In this document: one piece after another, positions 36,251-44,742 of the stretch
How the letters are laid out: every line of letters starts with the position of its first letter
Position numbering within the stretch: the stretch's first letter is position 1
DNA from: Bradyrhizobium lablabi
Lineage (GTDB): Bacteria > Pseudomonadota > Alphaproteobacteria > Rhizobiales > Xanthobacteraceae
Length of the DNA: 57,426 bases
NCBI RefSeq assembly: GCF_001440475.1
Contig: NZ_LLYB01000059.1
Location: 3,619 to 61,044, forward strand
Direction: 5' to 3'
The notes under the pieces: generated by a model
Databases searched by the model: none
Seen by the model: only the letters and a program-made list of their open reading frames with translations
Told to the model about the DNA's origin: nothing
Translations under genes and position numbers: made by a program

Positions 36251-38178
36251 ATCCGGCCCTCGAGGCGCTCGAGTGCTGTCCAGAATCCTTCGCCCATGTT
36301 CTTGTGGCCCTGCCAGATCTCGGGGATGAACGAGGCACCGGGCGCGTGCTTGCGCAGCACGGCGCCGATCGCATCGAAATCGATCTCGCCTTCGCCGATC
36401 TGCAGGCCTTCGCCGTCGAGACCCTTGGCGTCGCCGAAGTGGAGGTGGGCGGTATGCGGGCCGAGCTGCGCGAGGCCTTCGCCGAAATCGAAGCCAAAAT
36501 GATTGGCGGCAAGCTTGGTGTGGGAGATATCGACGCACATCCGCAAGTCATGCTTGGCGCAGAAGGCGGCCGACTCCTCCGGAAAGATGAAGATATTCTG
36601 GTGACGCTGTCCGCCGAAATGCCAGGGGAACGGCGCCATGGTCTGCGGAATCAGCTCGACGCCGTCCATGTCGAGTTCCTTCAGGCTCGCGGCGAAGATG
36701 CGGTAGCACTCTGCTTTCCGCTCCGGCGACAGCGGCTCGTCCATGGTAAAGCCGCCGATATTGGCGACGATCGGCGGGCGCTTTGTCTTGGGAAAGAACT
36801 TCTTCAATCCGCGCGTGATGTCGATGACGGCCTGGGTCTGTTCCAGCGAATAGCGGCGCAGGACTTCGTCCGGCGTCGCCAGATCCATCAGCTTGCTGCC
36901 TGCAAAAAGCTCAGGCGCGTGCACCACAAAGCCGAGATCGTAGGTGCCGGACAGATAGGCGGCGGGATCGCGCTCCATGTCGCTGTAGCTGAGATGGAAT
37001 TCGATGATGTCGGGCTGGCAGATTTCCAGGAATCTTTCGGTATCGTGATAGCGGACCGGTACGCCCCAGGGCCGGTCGAAACGATAGCGGCGCGCGGTGG
37101 CGGCGCCGTTGTCGAGGTCGCTCTGGAAGAAGTAATCGTCCTTCGCCATCGCGCGGTTGAGCGGGCGGCCGATCAGCGCCGGCATTTTCAGCGGCGACAG
37201 GCCCTGGCCCGGGCTCTTCACTGCGATGTCGCTCTCGGCGACGACGGTGCCGGCCGGAATGTCGCGCGCGGCCACCAGGCTCTTGGCGAGGTTCTCGCGG
37301 TTGATCAGTTCGCCCTGGCTGAGCGCGCGTTCGGCGAGCTTCTTGCCGCGCGCGGCCTCGACTTCGCGAATGCCCGAAACGAGCGCCTTGAACTCTTCCG
37401 GCTCCAGGCTCGCCGCGTGATCCGGACCTTCCATCTCGCGATCGAGCGTGATGTGCCGCTCGATCAGGACCGCGCCCATCGCGACCGCGCCGATCGAAAC
37501 CGCGATCCCGCGCTCGTGGCCGGAATAGCCGACGAGGGGATGAATTTCCCGCAGCGTTTCCATGAAGCGCAGATGAATGTTGTGAAGCGCGGCAGGATAG
37601 GTGCTCTGGCAATGCAGCAGCACGTATGGCGCCGAGCGGTCGTCGAGAAATTTCGCGGCAGCCCGGATTTCATCCGACGTGCTCATGCCGGTCGAGACGA
37701 TCAGCGCCTTGCCGGTCGCGGCAAGCTTCGCCAGCAGCGGCAGGTTGGTCAGATCGGCGGAGGCGACCTTGTAGGCCTGAACGCCGAAGGTCTCCAGCGT
37801 CGCCACGCTCGACGCATCCCAGGGCGTGCAGAGGTACTGGATGTTCTTCGAGGCGCAATAGGCCGCGACGCGGCGCTGCTGTTCGGTCGTCAGTTCGAAA
37901 CGGCGCAGCAAATCGAGGGTGTATTCGACGGCGAGGTCGTCGTCCTTGCCGGAAAGGCTCGAGGCGCGGTAAACCTCGTCCAGCTTGCGCATCTGGAATT
38001 TGGCGCAATCCGCGCCGGCTGCGACCGCGGCGTCGACCAGCGCGATGGCGCGATCGAAATCGCCGTTATGGTTGTTGCCGACTTCCGCGATGATGAAACA
38101 TGGATGGTCATCTCCGACCAGACGGTCGGCGATCGTCAACGATTGTTTCGGATTATTCTTCCCCGAAGATGCGTTCAT
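36247..38178 (-). CDS. NeuB-type ulosonic acid synthase fused to a C-terminal TIM-barrel isomerase-like domain
   Basis: 643 residues, nearly twice the length of a NeuB. Residues about 25-275 are the synthase: AEVGNNHNGD (31-40), AKFQ (59-62), YKVASADLTNLP (136-147), LLHCQSTYP (187-195) and VGYSGHERGI (216-225) with both metal-binding histidines, then GPDHAASLEP. Residues about 295-350 are an SAF domain (KSLVAARDIPAG). Residues about 370-643 are a xylose-isomerase-like barrel with E508, D550, H553, H580 and E620 in plausible metal positions. Coupled by 4 bp overlaps to a methyltransferase upstream and to a cytidylyltransferase downstream. No 2-epimerase or dehydratase accompanies it, so its acceptor sugar is unknown; the fused barrel may make it. 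Confidence 0.88.
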   Translation of the reverse strand: MNASSGKNNPKQSLTIADRLVGDDHPCFIIAEVGNNHNGDFDRAIALVDAAVAAGADCAKFQMRKLDEVYRASSLSGKDDDLAVEYTLDLLRRFELTTEQQRRVAAYCASKNIQYLCTPWDASSVATLETFGVQAYKVASADLTNLPLLAKLAATGKALIVSTGMSTSDEIRAAAKFLDDRSAPYVLLHCQSTYPAALHNIHLRFMETLREIHPLVGYSGHERGIAVSIGAVAMGAVLIERHITLDREMEGPDHAASLEPEEFKALVSGIREVEAARGKKLAERALSQGELINRENLAKSLVAARDIPAGTVVAESDIAVKSPGQGLSPLKMPALIGRPLNRAMAKDDYFFQSDLDNGAATARRYRFDRPWGVPVRYHDTERFLEICQPDIIEFHLSYSDMERDPAAYLSGTYDLGFVVHAPELFAGSKLMDLATPDEVLRRYSLEQTQAVIDITRGLKKFFPKTKRPPIVANIGGFTMDEPLSPERKAECYRIFAASLKELDMDGVELIPQTMAPFPWHFGGQRHQNIFIFPEESAAFCAKHDLRMCVDISHTKLAANHFGFDFGEGLAQLGPHTAHLHFGDAKGLDGEGLQIGEGEIDFDAIGAVLRKHAPGASFIPEIWQGHKNMGEGFWTALERLEGRI

Positions 38179-39035
38179 TGCGCCGATGCGCCTTCCTTTT
38201 GAAACGCTTGGCGCTTTATCGCGTAGACGTTGTGCCCAAGCAGAGAGATGTTCGCAATTTCCAGCATTGCACGAGGAAAATACCGGTAGTCTGCCATGGT
38301 CAACGCATGGAAGGCAAACGGCTTCACGTCGAGCTTGCAGCTCGCAAACATTCGCCTCACGTCGCTCATTGCGAAATAGTTGATGTGGTCCGGCGGGATC
38401 CAGTGCCGGGCATCTCGCCAGCTCGGCACGATCTGCCGCAGGTCGTCGCGATTTGGAACGATCACGATCGCCAGCCCGCCATCGCGAAGGGTGGCCACGG
38501 CATCGGACAACAGGCCCTGGGGATCGAGGACGTGCTCGAGCACGTTGTCGATGACGATGGCATCAGCGGCGCCCGCCGTCTCGCCCTTGAAGAAGTCGTG
38601 GACGATGTTGACGCCGTGGTCCTGGCCGAACTTCGACAGTCCGTCCGCCGGCTCATAGCCGACATAGGTATATGGATCGTCCTTCATGATGTAGCCGAGT
38701 TCTCCGCGGCCGCATCCGATCTCCACGATGCGTGAACCGGGCTTCAGGTGCTGATGGATCAGGCGTCTGATTTGATGATGGCGGCTGCGGAAGCGCCAGT
38801 AGAGCGTGGATATTTCGCCGTGGTCTGCGGTGTCATATCGCGCCGTGGCGGCATATACGAAGCCGCAGCCTGCGCATTTGACGATCTCGTGGTTCGATCC
38901 AAGACGTGTAACCGTTCTGAACGGGCTTCGTTTGGAAGATGCGCAGAGCGGGCAGGCATCGCGTGAAATTCGTCCGGCCTCGTCGGCCGGAGCATCGAGC
39001 GCAATCGAACGATCGCTCTTGTCTTGCATCATCAT
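38175..39035 (-). CDS. SAM-methyltransferase with N-terminal zinc-ribbon-like motif
   Basis: 286 residues; three ATG codons in a row leave the start uncertain by two residues. Residues 28-57 hold CPLC and CAGCGF, a four-cysteine metal-binding module. IVEIGCGRGELG (103-114) is SAM motif I, followed by YTYVGYEPADG and VIDNVLEHVLDP, typical of Methyltransf_23. Similar layouts occur in sugar C- and O-methyltransferases such as the TylC3 type, though that family's own zinc domain is longer. It overlaps the NeuB fusion by 4 bp and follows the kinase by 17 bp, so it is part of the chain. Confidence 0.78.
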   Translation of the reverse strand: MMMQDKSDRSIALDAPADEAGRISRDACPLCASSKRSPFRTVTRLGSNHEIVKCAGCGFVYAATARYDTADHGEISTLYWRFRSRHHQIRRLIHQHLKPGSRIVEIGCGRGELGYIMKDDPYTYVGYEPADGLSKFGQDHGVNIVHDFFKGETAGAADAIVIDNVLEHVLDPQGLLSDAVATLRDGGLAIVIVPNRDDLRQIVPSWRDARHWIPPDHINYFAMSDVRRMFASCKLDVKPFAFHALTMADYRYFPRAMLEIANISLLGHNVYAIKRQAFQKEGASAQ

Positions 39036-39052
39036 ATCCGGCCCGTGAGTAT

Positions 39053-40441
39053 TCAGGTCTTGATCCGCGATTTCCAGGTCCGCAGGCCATTTTCCTCGAA
39101 CGCGATGCGGGAGCAGGACAGGCCTTTCTGCTCCAGCGCCGCAATCAGCGGATAGCGCTGGAACGGTCGGACGAAGAAGATGAAATAGCCGCCGCCGCCG
39201 GCGCCGAGCAATTTGCCGCCGACCGCGCCGTTGGCCTTGGCGAGATCATAGATCGCGTCGAGTTCGGTGGAACTGATCAGCGGACTGAGGCGACGTTTGG
39301 CGTGCCACGCCTCGTCGATCAGGCGGCCGCATTCCAGAAGCTGGCCGCGCAGCAGATGATGGCGGATTTCGCGCGTCACTTCCTTTTGCTTGGCTGCGGC
39401 CGCGACGGCGTCGCTGGTCTCGTGCTGCTGCTTCTGGTCGCGGTGGATCGAGCCGGAATCGTGGTTGGAGCCAGTGTAGCAAAGCACGAGGCTTTCCTCG
39501 AGTTCGGCGACGATATTGGCCTCGAGCCGAAGCGGAACGATGGTGTTCTGCTCGGACGAAAACTCCATGTGATTGAAGCCGCCGAACACGGTGGCGTACT
39601 GGTCCTGCCAGCCGCCCGGAATGTTCAGCATCAAACGTTCGGCCTGAAACGCCATTTCCGCGATCTCGTGGCGGTCCCACCGGTCGGAGCGGAATTCGTT
39701 GAAGCAGCCGATGATGGCGGAGGACACCACCGCGGAGCCGCCGAGGCCGGAGCCGACCGGAAAATCGGCTGAGACGTCGAGATCGAAACCGTAGGCCGGC
39801 TGGATCAGGCGGACCACCGATTTGATCAGCGCCAGTTCACCGCCGCTGCCGAGGCCTGCGAGATTGTCGGCTTCGACCGTGCAGCGAAAATCATGCGAGT
39901 AGATTCGGATCCGGTTGTCGTTACGCCGGCGCAACGTCGCATGCGCGTACATCGCAATGGTCGCGTTGATGACGGAGCCGCCGTCATTGTCGACGAAATA
40001 GTGCGTGAGGTCGGTGCCGCCGCCGGAGAAGCTGATTCGTACCGGCGAGCGCGCACGGGCAAATACTTCGCTCTCCTCGCCGAGATTGAACAGATCGCGG
40101 CTGAATACGTCCACCAGGCGGCTGTCGGCATCGAGAATCGGAACGACATGGACCCGCTGGTCGAGCAGCTTGAGGATCTGTTCGCGGGGGGCGCCGGCGC
40201 GCGCCCAAACAAAATCGCGGTTGATGCAACTCGCCACCTCGCCCTGGATCGATATTCCCGTCAGCAGCCGCCGGCGGATGTCGCCGTCGGTGACGGCGCC
40301 GATCACGCGCCCCTCGGCGTCACGGGCAAACAGAATCCCCAGCTTGTTGGCATTGAGCCGCTGGAATGCCTGCTCGATCGTGTCGCTCTCGGCGATGGTA
40401 AGGTGGTTCTTGTCTGGCAATTTGGCGGTCCAAAGCGGCAA
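39053..40441 (-). CDS. CBS-domain fused GHMP sugar kinase (HddA-like)
   Basis: 462 residues. Residues about 12-118 are a CBS pair with GAVTDGDIRRRLLTGISIQG (48-67) and VHVVPILDADSRLVDVFSRD. Residues 128-460 are a GHMP kinase: RARSPVRISFSGGGTDLTHY (128-147), PVGSGLGGSAVVSSA (228-242) for ATP binding, and KLLGAGGGGYFIFFV near the end. This is the pattern of D-glycero-D-manno-heptose 7-phosphate kinase HddA and of L-fucose/galactose-type kinases. The TDGDIRR CBS segment is nearly the same as in the PtmE-like enzyme at 19931-20980. First gene of the eight-gene chain. Substrate not proven. Confidence 0.82.
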   Translation of the reverse strand: MPLWTAKLPDKNHLTIAESDTIEQAFQRLNANKLGILFARDAEGRVIGAVTDGDIRRRLLTGISIQGEVASCINRDFVWARAGAPREQILKLLDQRVHVVPILDADSRLVDVFSRDLFNLGEESEVFARARSPVRISFSGGGTDLTHYFVDNDGGSVINATIAMYAHATLRRRNDNRIRIYSHDFRCTVEADNLAGLGSGGELALIKSVVRLIQPAYGFDLDVSADFPVGSGLGGSAVVSSAIIGCFNEFRSDRWDRHEIAEMAFQAERLMLNIPGGWQDQYATVFGGFNHMEFSSEQNTIVPLRLEANIVAELEESLVLCYTGSNHDSGSIHRDQKQQHETSDAVAAAAKQKEVTREIRHHLLRGQLLECGRLIDEAWHAKRRLSPLISSTELDAIYDLAKANGAVGGKLLGAGGGGYFIFFVRPFQRYPLIAALEQKGLSCSRIAFEENGLRTWKSRIKT

Positions 40442-40659
40442 CCCGGTTCCGGTTTCGGCCCGGAAAGGCCTCTATTTTCCGGTCGTTGATACGGCAGGGG
40501 GGCAGATCGCGCAAGGCTTCGATGCCGCTGTGGATTCCAGCTGGACATGCTGTTGCATGGTCATGGAATGACCAGCCTGCGGCACCGTCAGCGCCGCGTT
40601 TCACGCGGGCCGGGCAGTGTCGTGTTTGCGCCGCCGGGATCCTGAAGATCGGCGCTTCT

Positions 40660-41616
40660 TCAGGATGGCTTCCAGCCGATCGACAGCAGCTTTGTCGGAG
40701 GTGCGACCAGAGGCTCGCCGATCCGCTCCCAAATCGCGCCCTTGCCGGTGGCCCTGAGTGACAGCTTGATCCAGGTTTGAGGTACCGATATCAGCCAGGG
40801 AGCCCGGCCGCAGCTCGCACGGTGGCGTTCGATGAGACGGGCGACCGTGACAGGCGCCGGGTCGGACACGATAAAGGTTTCGCCGCGCGCACGCGGATTG
40901 CTGAGCGCGGTTGCGACGGCCGAGTTGAAGTTCTCGATTGACAGCACGGACCTTTGTGCCGATAGCGCCCCGAAGGGGAGCGGAATCGGCAGGCGCGAAA
41001 TCCGATGGATGGTCGCAAAGTTTCCTTTCTCGCCTTTGCCGTAGATCACGACGGGACGCAGGATCGTAAACGAAATGCCGGCCGCACGTATCGCCTGTTC
41101 GGCGGCAAATTTGGACCGCCCATACGCATTGTTCGGCGTCGGAAAATCATCCTCGGTCAGCTCATGATCCGCACAGGAGCCGGACTGGGCGGCGATCGAG
41201 GAAATGAACACCAGATGCTTTGGCGCACCGCGCGATAGCGACTGCGCCAGCGCCGACGTCGCGTGATGATTGACGCGGTCATAAAAGTCGTCGCCTGCGT
41301 TCTTGTGAGCGATGCCCGCAAGATGAACCACGACATCGCTCCGGTCCAGCAGGGGCTGCCAGTCGAACGGTCGCGAGAGATCCGGTAGCCGAACGGCGGT
41401 CACGTTCGGACTGTCGACGGCATTCACGGCTCTCGACGCCGCGATCACCGCGTATCCCTGGGCGACGAGATAGGGAACCAGGTGATGGCCGACGAATCCG
41501 TCGGCGCCGGTTACCAGCACCCTGGTCCTTTTGCCGTTGCGGCTGCATTGCAAATCGGAGACCGCGCTCGACTGTGCGCCGGCAGCATCAGGGGCAGGTG
41601 AGGGGCCTGAATTCAT
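40660..41616 (-). CDS. NAD-dependent epimerase/dehydratase, WbpV-like
   Basis: 318 residues from the ATG at 41616; the frame is open to 41754, with another ATG at 41658, and no start has a convincing ribosome-binding site. The extended SDR core begins about 33 residues in: VLVTGADGFVGHHLVPYLV, VVHLAGIAHKNAGDDFYDRV, FISSIAAQSGS and NAYGRSKFAAEQAI with the Tyr-Lys pair, then RPVVIYGKGEKGN. This resembles reductases/epimerases such as WbpV that act on UDP-4-keto-6-deoxy-HexNAc. Separated by about 218 bp from the kinase downstream. Start call is uncertain. Confidence 0.75.
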   Translation of the reverse strand: MNSGPSPAPDAAGAQSSAVSDLQCSRNGKRTRVLVTGADGFVGHHLVPYLVAQGYAVIAASRAVNAVDSPNVTAVRLPDLSRPFDWQPLLDRSDVVVHLAGIAHKNAGDDFYDRVNHHATSALAQSLSRGAPKHLVFISSIAAQSGSCADHELTEDDFPTPNNAYGRSKFAAEQAIRAAGISFTILRPVVIYGKGEKGNFATIHRISRLPIPLPFGALSAQRSVLSIENFNSAVATALSNPRARGETFIVSDPAPVTVARLIERHRASCGRAPWLISVPQTWIKLSLRATGKGAIWERIGEPLVAPPTKLLSIGWKPS

Positions 41617-42037
41617 CAGCCCAAGGCCACCTTTTCGCTGCTGAATTTCCTGTTGCATGAACCTGACAAAACCAGCTCCCACTATAGGCCGGCGAATCAT
41701 ATGAGAGCAACCAAGGGTTGACCCTCGCCGGCGAAAAGCGGCCTCCGACTGCATCAGCAGGGGATACCGCGCCCGGCCGTGTTTGGAAACTGAAATCCCA
41801 TCGAGCTATTTAACCGGCCCGCCAAGGATTGAATTAACCGGCCCGCCAAGGATTGAAATCCTGCAATTGGTGGGGGCCAGTGCGGCAATGTTGCCCCTCT
41901 CGGGGGGGCAACGCCCGCGGACCGGCGAGAGAACCCGGGCCGTGCGGCCGGAGTCGTGGGGGTGTGCCGCCCTGGAGGGTTGGCGGGGGTCGATCAGGCG
42001 GCTAACGTCGATTCTGACGGCTAATGGAACAAGGCTC
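41617..42037. other. divergent intergenic region with no gene
   Basis: Between the WbpV-like gene and the WlbA-like gene, read outward in both directions. It holds an exact 24-bp tandem duplication (see the repeat entry) and a small GC hairpin, GTTGCCCC at 41890-41897 pairing with GGGGCAAC at 41905-41912. No T run follows the hairpin. I see no convincing coding frame. It probably contains promoters for both flanking units. Confidence 0.5.
41810..41857. repeat. perfect tandem duplication of a 24-bp unit
   Basis: Unit 1 is 41810-41833 and unit 2 is 41834-41857; they are identical and directly adjacent (TTAACCGGCC opens each copy, ending GGATTGAA). It sits upstream of the wbpB-D-E-like operon in the divergent spacer. 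Confidence 0.95.
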
Positions 42038-43099
42038 ATGATCAGATTCGGCCTGCTCGGATGCGGGCGTATCGCCAAGCGCCACTCGGAACTTCTGGGC
42101 GGCAATCATATCGATAGAGCCAGGCTCGTTGCCGTGTGTGACACCGTTCGCAGCCGTGCCGATGCGATCGCGTCGAAGTTCGGTGTTCCGGCGACCTATG
42201 ACGTGGATGACTTCCTCGCCCGGCAGGATATCGATGCCGTGGCGGTGCTGACGCCGAGCGGGATGCATCCGGCCCATGTCATCGCCTGCGCCCGGGCCGG
42301 AAAGCACGTTGTCGTCGAGAAGCCGATGGCGTTGCGGCTGCAGGATGCCGACGACATGGTGCGCGCCTGCGACGCTGCCGGCATCAAGCTGTTCGTCGTC
42401 AAGCAGAATCGTTTCAACGTGCCGGTGGTGAAGGCGCGCGAGGCACTGGAGGCCGGCCGCTTCGGCCGCCTGATCCTCGGCACGGTCCGCGTCCGCTGGA
42501 GCCGCGACCAGGCCTATTACGACCAGGATGCCTGGCGCGGCACCTGGGCCTATGACGGCGGCGTGCTCTCCAATCAGGCCAGCCACCACATCGACATGCT
42601 GGAATGGTTCTTCGGCGATGTCGTCAGCGTTCATGCCCGCGCCGTCACGGCGCTGGCAAAGATCGAAGCCGAGGACACCGCGGTCGCCACGCTGAAATTC
42701 CGCAACGGCGCGCTCGGGATCATCGAGGCGACAACGGCCGTGCGTCCGACCGACCTCGAAGGCTCGCTCTCGATCCTCGGCGAGAAGGGAACGGTCGAGA
42801 TCGCCGGCTTTGCCGTCAACCAGATCCGGCACTGGCGCTTTGTCGAGGAACTTGCGTCCGACAAGGATGTGATCGAGAAGTTCTCAGTCAATCCGCCGAA
42901 CGTCTACGGCTTCGGCCATCAGGCCTATTATCAGCACGTGATCGACTGTCTGGTGAACCAGCGCTCGGCGCTGGTCGACGGTCTCGAAGGGCGCAAGAGC
43001 CTGGAACTGATTTCGGCGCTCTACGAATCGATCGAGACCGGCGCCGAGGTGCCGCTTCGCTTCGCGCCGCGGCTGGGCCGGCTCGGTGTCGCGCCATGA
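42038..43099 (+). CDS. Gfo/Idh/MocA dehydrogenase, WlbA/WbpB-like
   Basis: 353 residues from the ATG at 42038. FGLLGCGRIAKRHSELLGG is the NAD-binding fold, VVVEKPMALRL carries the catalytic lysine, VKQNRFNVPVVKAR and SNQASHHIDMLEWFFG match UDP-GlcNAcA 3-dehydrogenases such as WlbA and WbpB. The enzyme oxidises C3 of UDP-GlcNAc-uronate for transamination. Overlaps the acetyltransferase by 4 bp, and an aminotransferase follows, so the three-gene set is the usual WbpB-WbpD-WbpE group. WbpA (6-dehydrogenase) and WbpI (2-epimerase) are not in the window. Confidence 0.85.
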   Translation: MIRFGLLGCGRIAKRHSELLGGNHIDRARLVAVCDTVRSRADAIASKFGVPATYDVDDFLARQDIDAVAVLTPSGMHPAHVIACARAGKHVVVEKPMALRLQDADDMVRACDAAGIKLFVVKQNRFNVPVVKAREALEAGRFGRLILGTVRVRWSRDQAYYDQDAWRGTWAYDGGVLSNQASHHIDMLEWFFGDVVSVHARAVTALAKIEAEDTAVATLKFRNGALGIIEATTAVRPTDLEGSLSILGEKGTVEIAGFAVNQIRHWRFVEELASDKDVIEKFSVNPPNVYGFGHQAYYQHVIDCLVNQRSALVDGLEGRKSLELISALYESIETGAEVPLRFAPRLGRLGVAP

Positions 43100-43563
43100 A
43101 GGAGCCGGAGATCCATCAGGCTGGTATGCGCGACGTCGAATTCGGCACGGGCGTCAAGATCGTCGAGCCGTGCAATCTCTACGGCTGCAAGATCGGCGAC
43201 GAATGCTTCGTCGGGCCGTTCACCGAAATCCAGAAAGGCGTCGTGATCGGCGCCCGCACGCGGGTGCAGTCCCATGCCTTCGTCTGCGAACTCGTCACGA
43301 TCGGCGAAGACTGCTTTGTCGGCCATGGCGTGATGTTCGTGAACGACACGTTTTCGATCGGCGGCCCGGCCCGCGGCAACAAGGAATTGTGGCGCGAGAC
43401 CGTGATCGGCAACCGCGTCTCGATCGGCTCCAACGCCACCATCATGCCGGTCAGGATCTGCGATGACGTTGTCATCGGCGCAGGCGCCGTCGTGACCAGG
43501 GACATCACGACGGCGGGAACCTATGCCGGCAATCCGGCGCGACGGCTGTTGACGGAGAAGTAG
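43096..43563 (+). CDS. hexapeptide-repeat N-acetyltransferase, WbpD/WlbB-like
   Basis: 155 residues from the ATG at 43096, which overlaps the preceding stop by 4 bp; 30 bases downstream another ATG exists. Repeated isoleucine/valine-rich hexads (VKIVEP, CKIGDE, VVIGAR, VTIGED, VSIGSN, VVIGAG) form a left-handed beta-helix. It would acetylate the 3-amino group of UDP-2-acetamido-3-amino-uronate. The longer open frame from 42604 is the wrong frame of the upstream gene. Confidence 0.85.
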   Translation: MKEPEIHQAGMRDVEFGTGVKIVEPCNLYGCKIGDECFVGPFTEIQKGVVIGARTRVQSHAFVCELVTIGEDCFVGHGVMFVNDTFSIGGPARGNKELWRETVIGNRVSIGSNATIMPVRICDDVVIGAGAVVTRDITTAGTYAGNPARRLLTEK

Positions 43564-43574
43564 GGAAGACATCA

Positions 43575-44672
43575 ATGCCGGTGCCCTTTGCCGATCTGCA
43601 ATTGCAGTATCAGACCATCAAAAGCGAAATCGACGGCGCGATCGCCGCCGTCATCCGCGACAACGCCTTCATTCGCGGGCCCTACGTCGACGCGTTCGAA
43701 CGGGAGTTCGCTGCGGCGGTAGACGTCAAGCATTGCGTGTCCTGCGCCAACGGCACCGATGCGCTGTATCTGGCCATGGCCGCGCTGAGGGTTAAGCCAG
43801 GCGACGAGGTGATCACCACGGCGCATTCCTGGATCTCCACCTCGGCGATGATCACGCATGCCGGCGGGACCGTGGTGTTTTGCGATACCGATGGCGCGAC
43901 ATTCACGATCGATCCGGCGGCGATCGAGGCCGCGATCACGCCGCGCACCGTCGGCATCATTCCCGTGCATCTGTACGGCCAGCCGGCGGATATGGATGCG
44001 ATCATGGCGATCGCGCGCAAGCACAAGCTCTGGGTGATCGAGGATTGCGCGCAGGCGCATCTGGCGCGTTACAAGGGCCGGCAGGTCGGAACCTTCGGCG
44101 CGGCGGCGACCTATTCGTTCTATCCCGGCAAGAATCTCGGCGCGATGGGCGATGCCGGCGCCATCGTCACCAACGACGGCGCGCTCGCCGAGCACATGAC
44201 CATGCTGGCGCGGCATGGCGGGCTGGTGAAGCATCAACATCATATCGAAGGCATCAACAGCCGGCTCGACGGCATGCAGGCCGCGATCCTGTCGGCCAAA
44301 CTGCCGCATCTCGCGGCCTGGACCGAAGCGCGCCAGAACGCGGCTGAGGTCTACAATGCCGGCCTCAACCAGATCGAGGACGTGATCGTGCCTGAGGTCG
44401 CGCCGGAGCGCAGCCACGTCTATCACCTCTACACGATCAGGCATCCGCGCCGCGACGCGCTGGCCGCGCACCTGAACGCCAACGGCGTGCAGACCGCGAT
44501 CAACTATCCGACGGCGCTGCCGTTCCTTGCCGCCTATCAGCGGTTCGGCCATCGTCCCGAGCAATTTCCGAATGCGGCCAGCGATCAGGGAAAAATCCTG
44601 TCGCTGCCGATGTTCGCGGAGATCACGTGCAAGCAGCAGGATGAAGTGATCGAACTGGTGCGCAAGTTCTGA
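43575..44672 (+). CDS. DegT/DnrJ-type aminotransferase, WbpE/WlbC-like
   Basis: 365 residues. VPFADLQLQYQTIKSEIDGA at the start is typical of the WbpE group; SCANGTDALYLAMAAL, HLYGQPADMDAI, IEDCAQAHLARYKG and YSFYPGKNLGAMGDAGAIVT (PLP lysine in PGKNLG) are conserved. Transaminates the 3-keto uronic acid made by the WlbA-like enzyme. A 11 bp gap separates it from the acetyltransferase, so the three genes form one operon. This gives UDP-GlcNAc(3NAc)A if the 6-dehydrogenase is encoded elsewhere. Confidence 0.9.
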   Translation: MPVPFADLQLQYQTIKSEIDGAIAAVIRDNAFIRGPYVDAFEREFAAAVDVKHCVSCANGTDALYLAMAALRVKPGDEVITTAHSWISTSAMITHAGGTVVFCDTDGATFTIDPAAIEAAITPRTVGIIPVHLYGQPADMDAIMAIARKHKLWVIEDCAQAHLARYKGRQVGTFGAAATYSFYPGKNLGAMGDAGAIVTNDGALAEHMTMLARHGGLVKHQHHIEGINSRLDGMQAAILSAKLPHLAAWTEARQNAAEVYNAGLNQIEDVIVPEVAPERSHVYHLYTIRHPRRDALAAHLNANGVQTAINYPTALPFLAAYQRFGHRPEQFPNAASDQGKILSLPMFAEITCKQQDEVIELVRKF

Positions 44673-44742
44673 TGTGCCGGCAGACACGGGATGATCGCAC
44701 GATCCGAAGTTACATCCCGTTAGACGGCGTCCTTGTCAACAG

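Noticed and set aside
36244..38202. 652-codon open frame on the + strand
   Set aside because: It is the antisense of the NeuB fusion, a common result of GC-rich codon use; no domain can be recognised in it.
41890..41912. GC hairpin as a terminator
   Set aside because: An 8-bp stem with no T run after it, and no gene ends in front of it.
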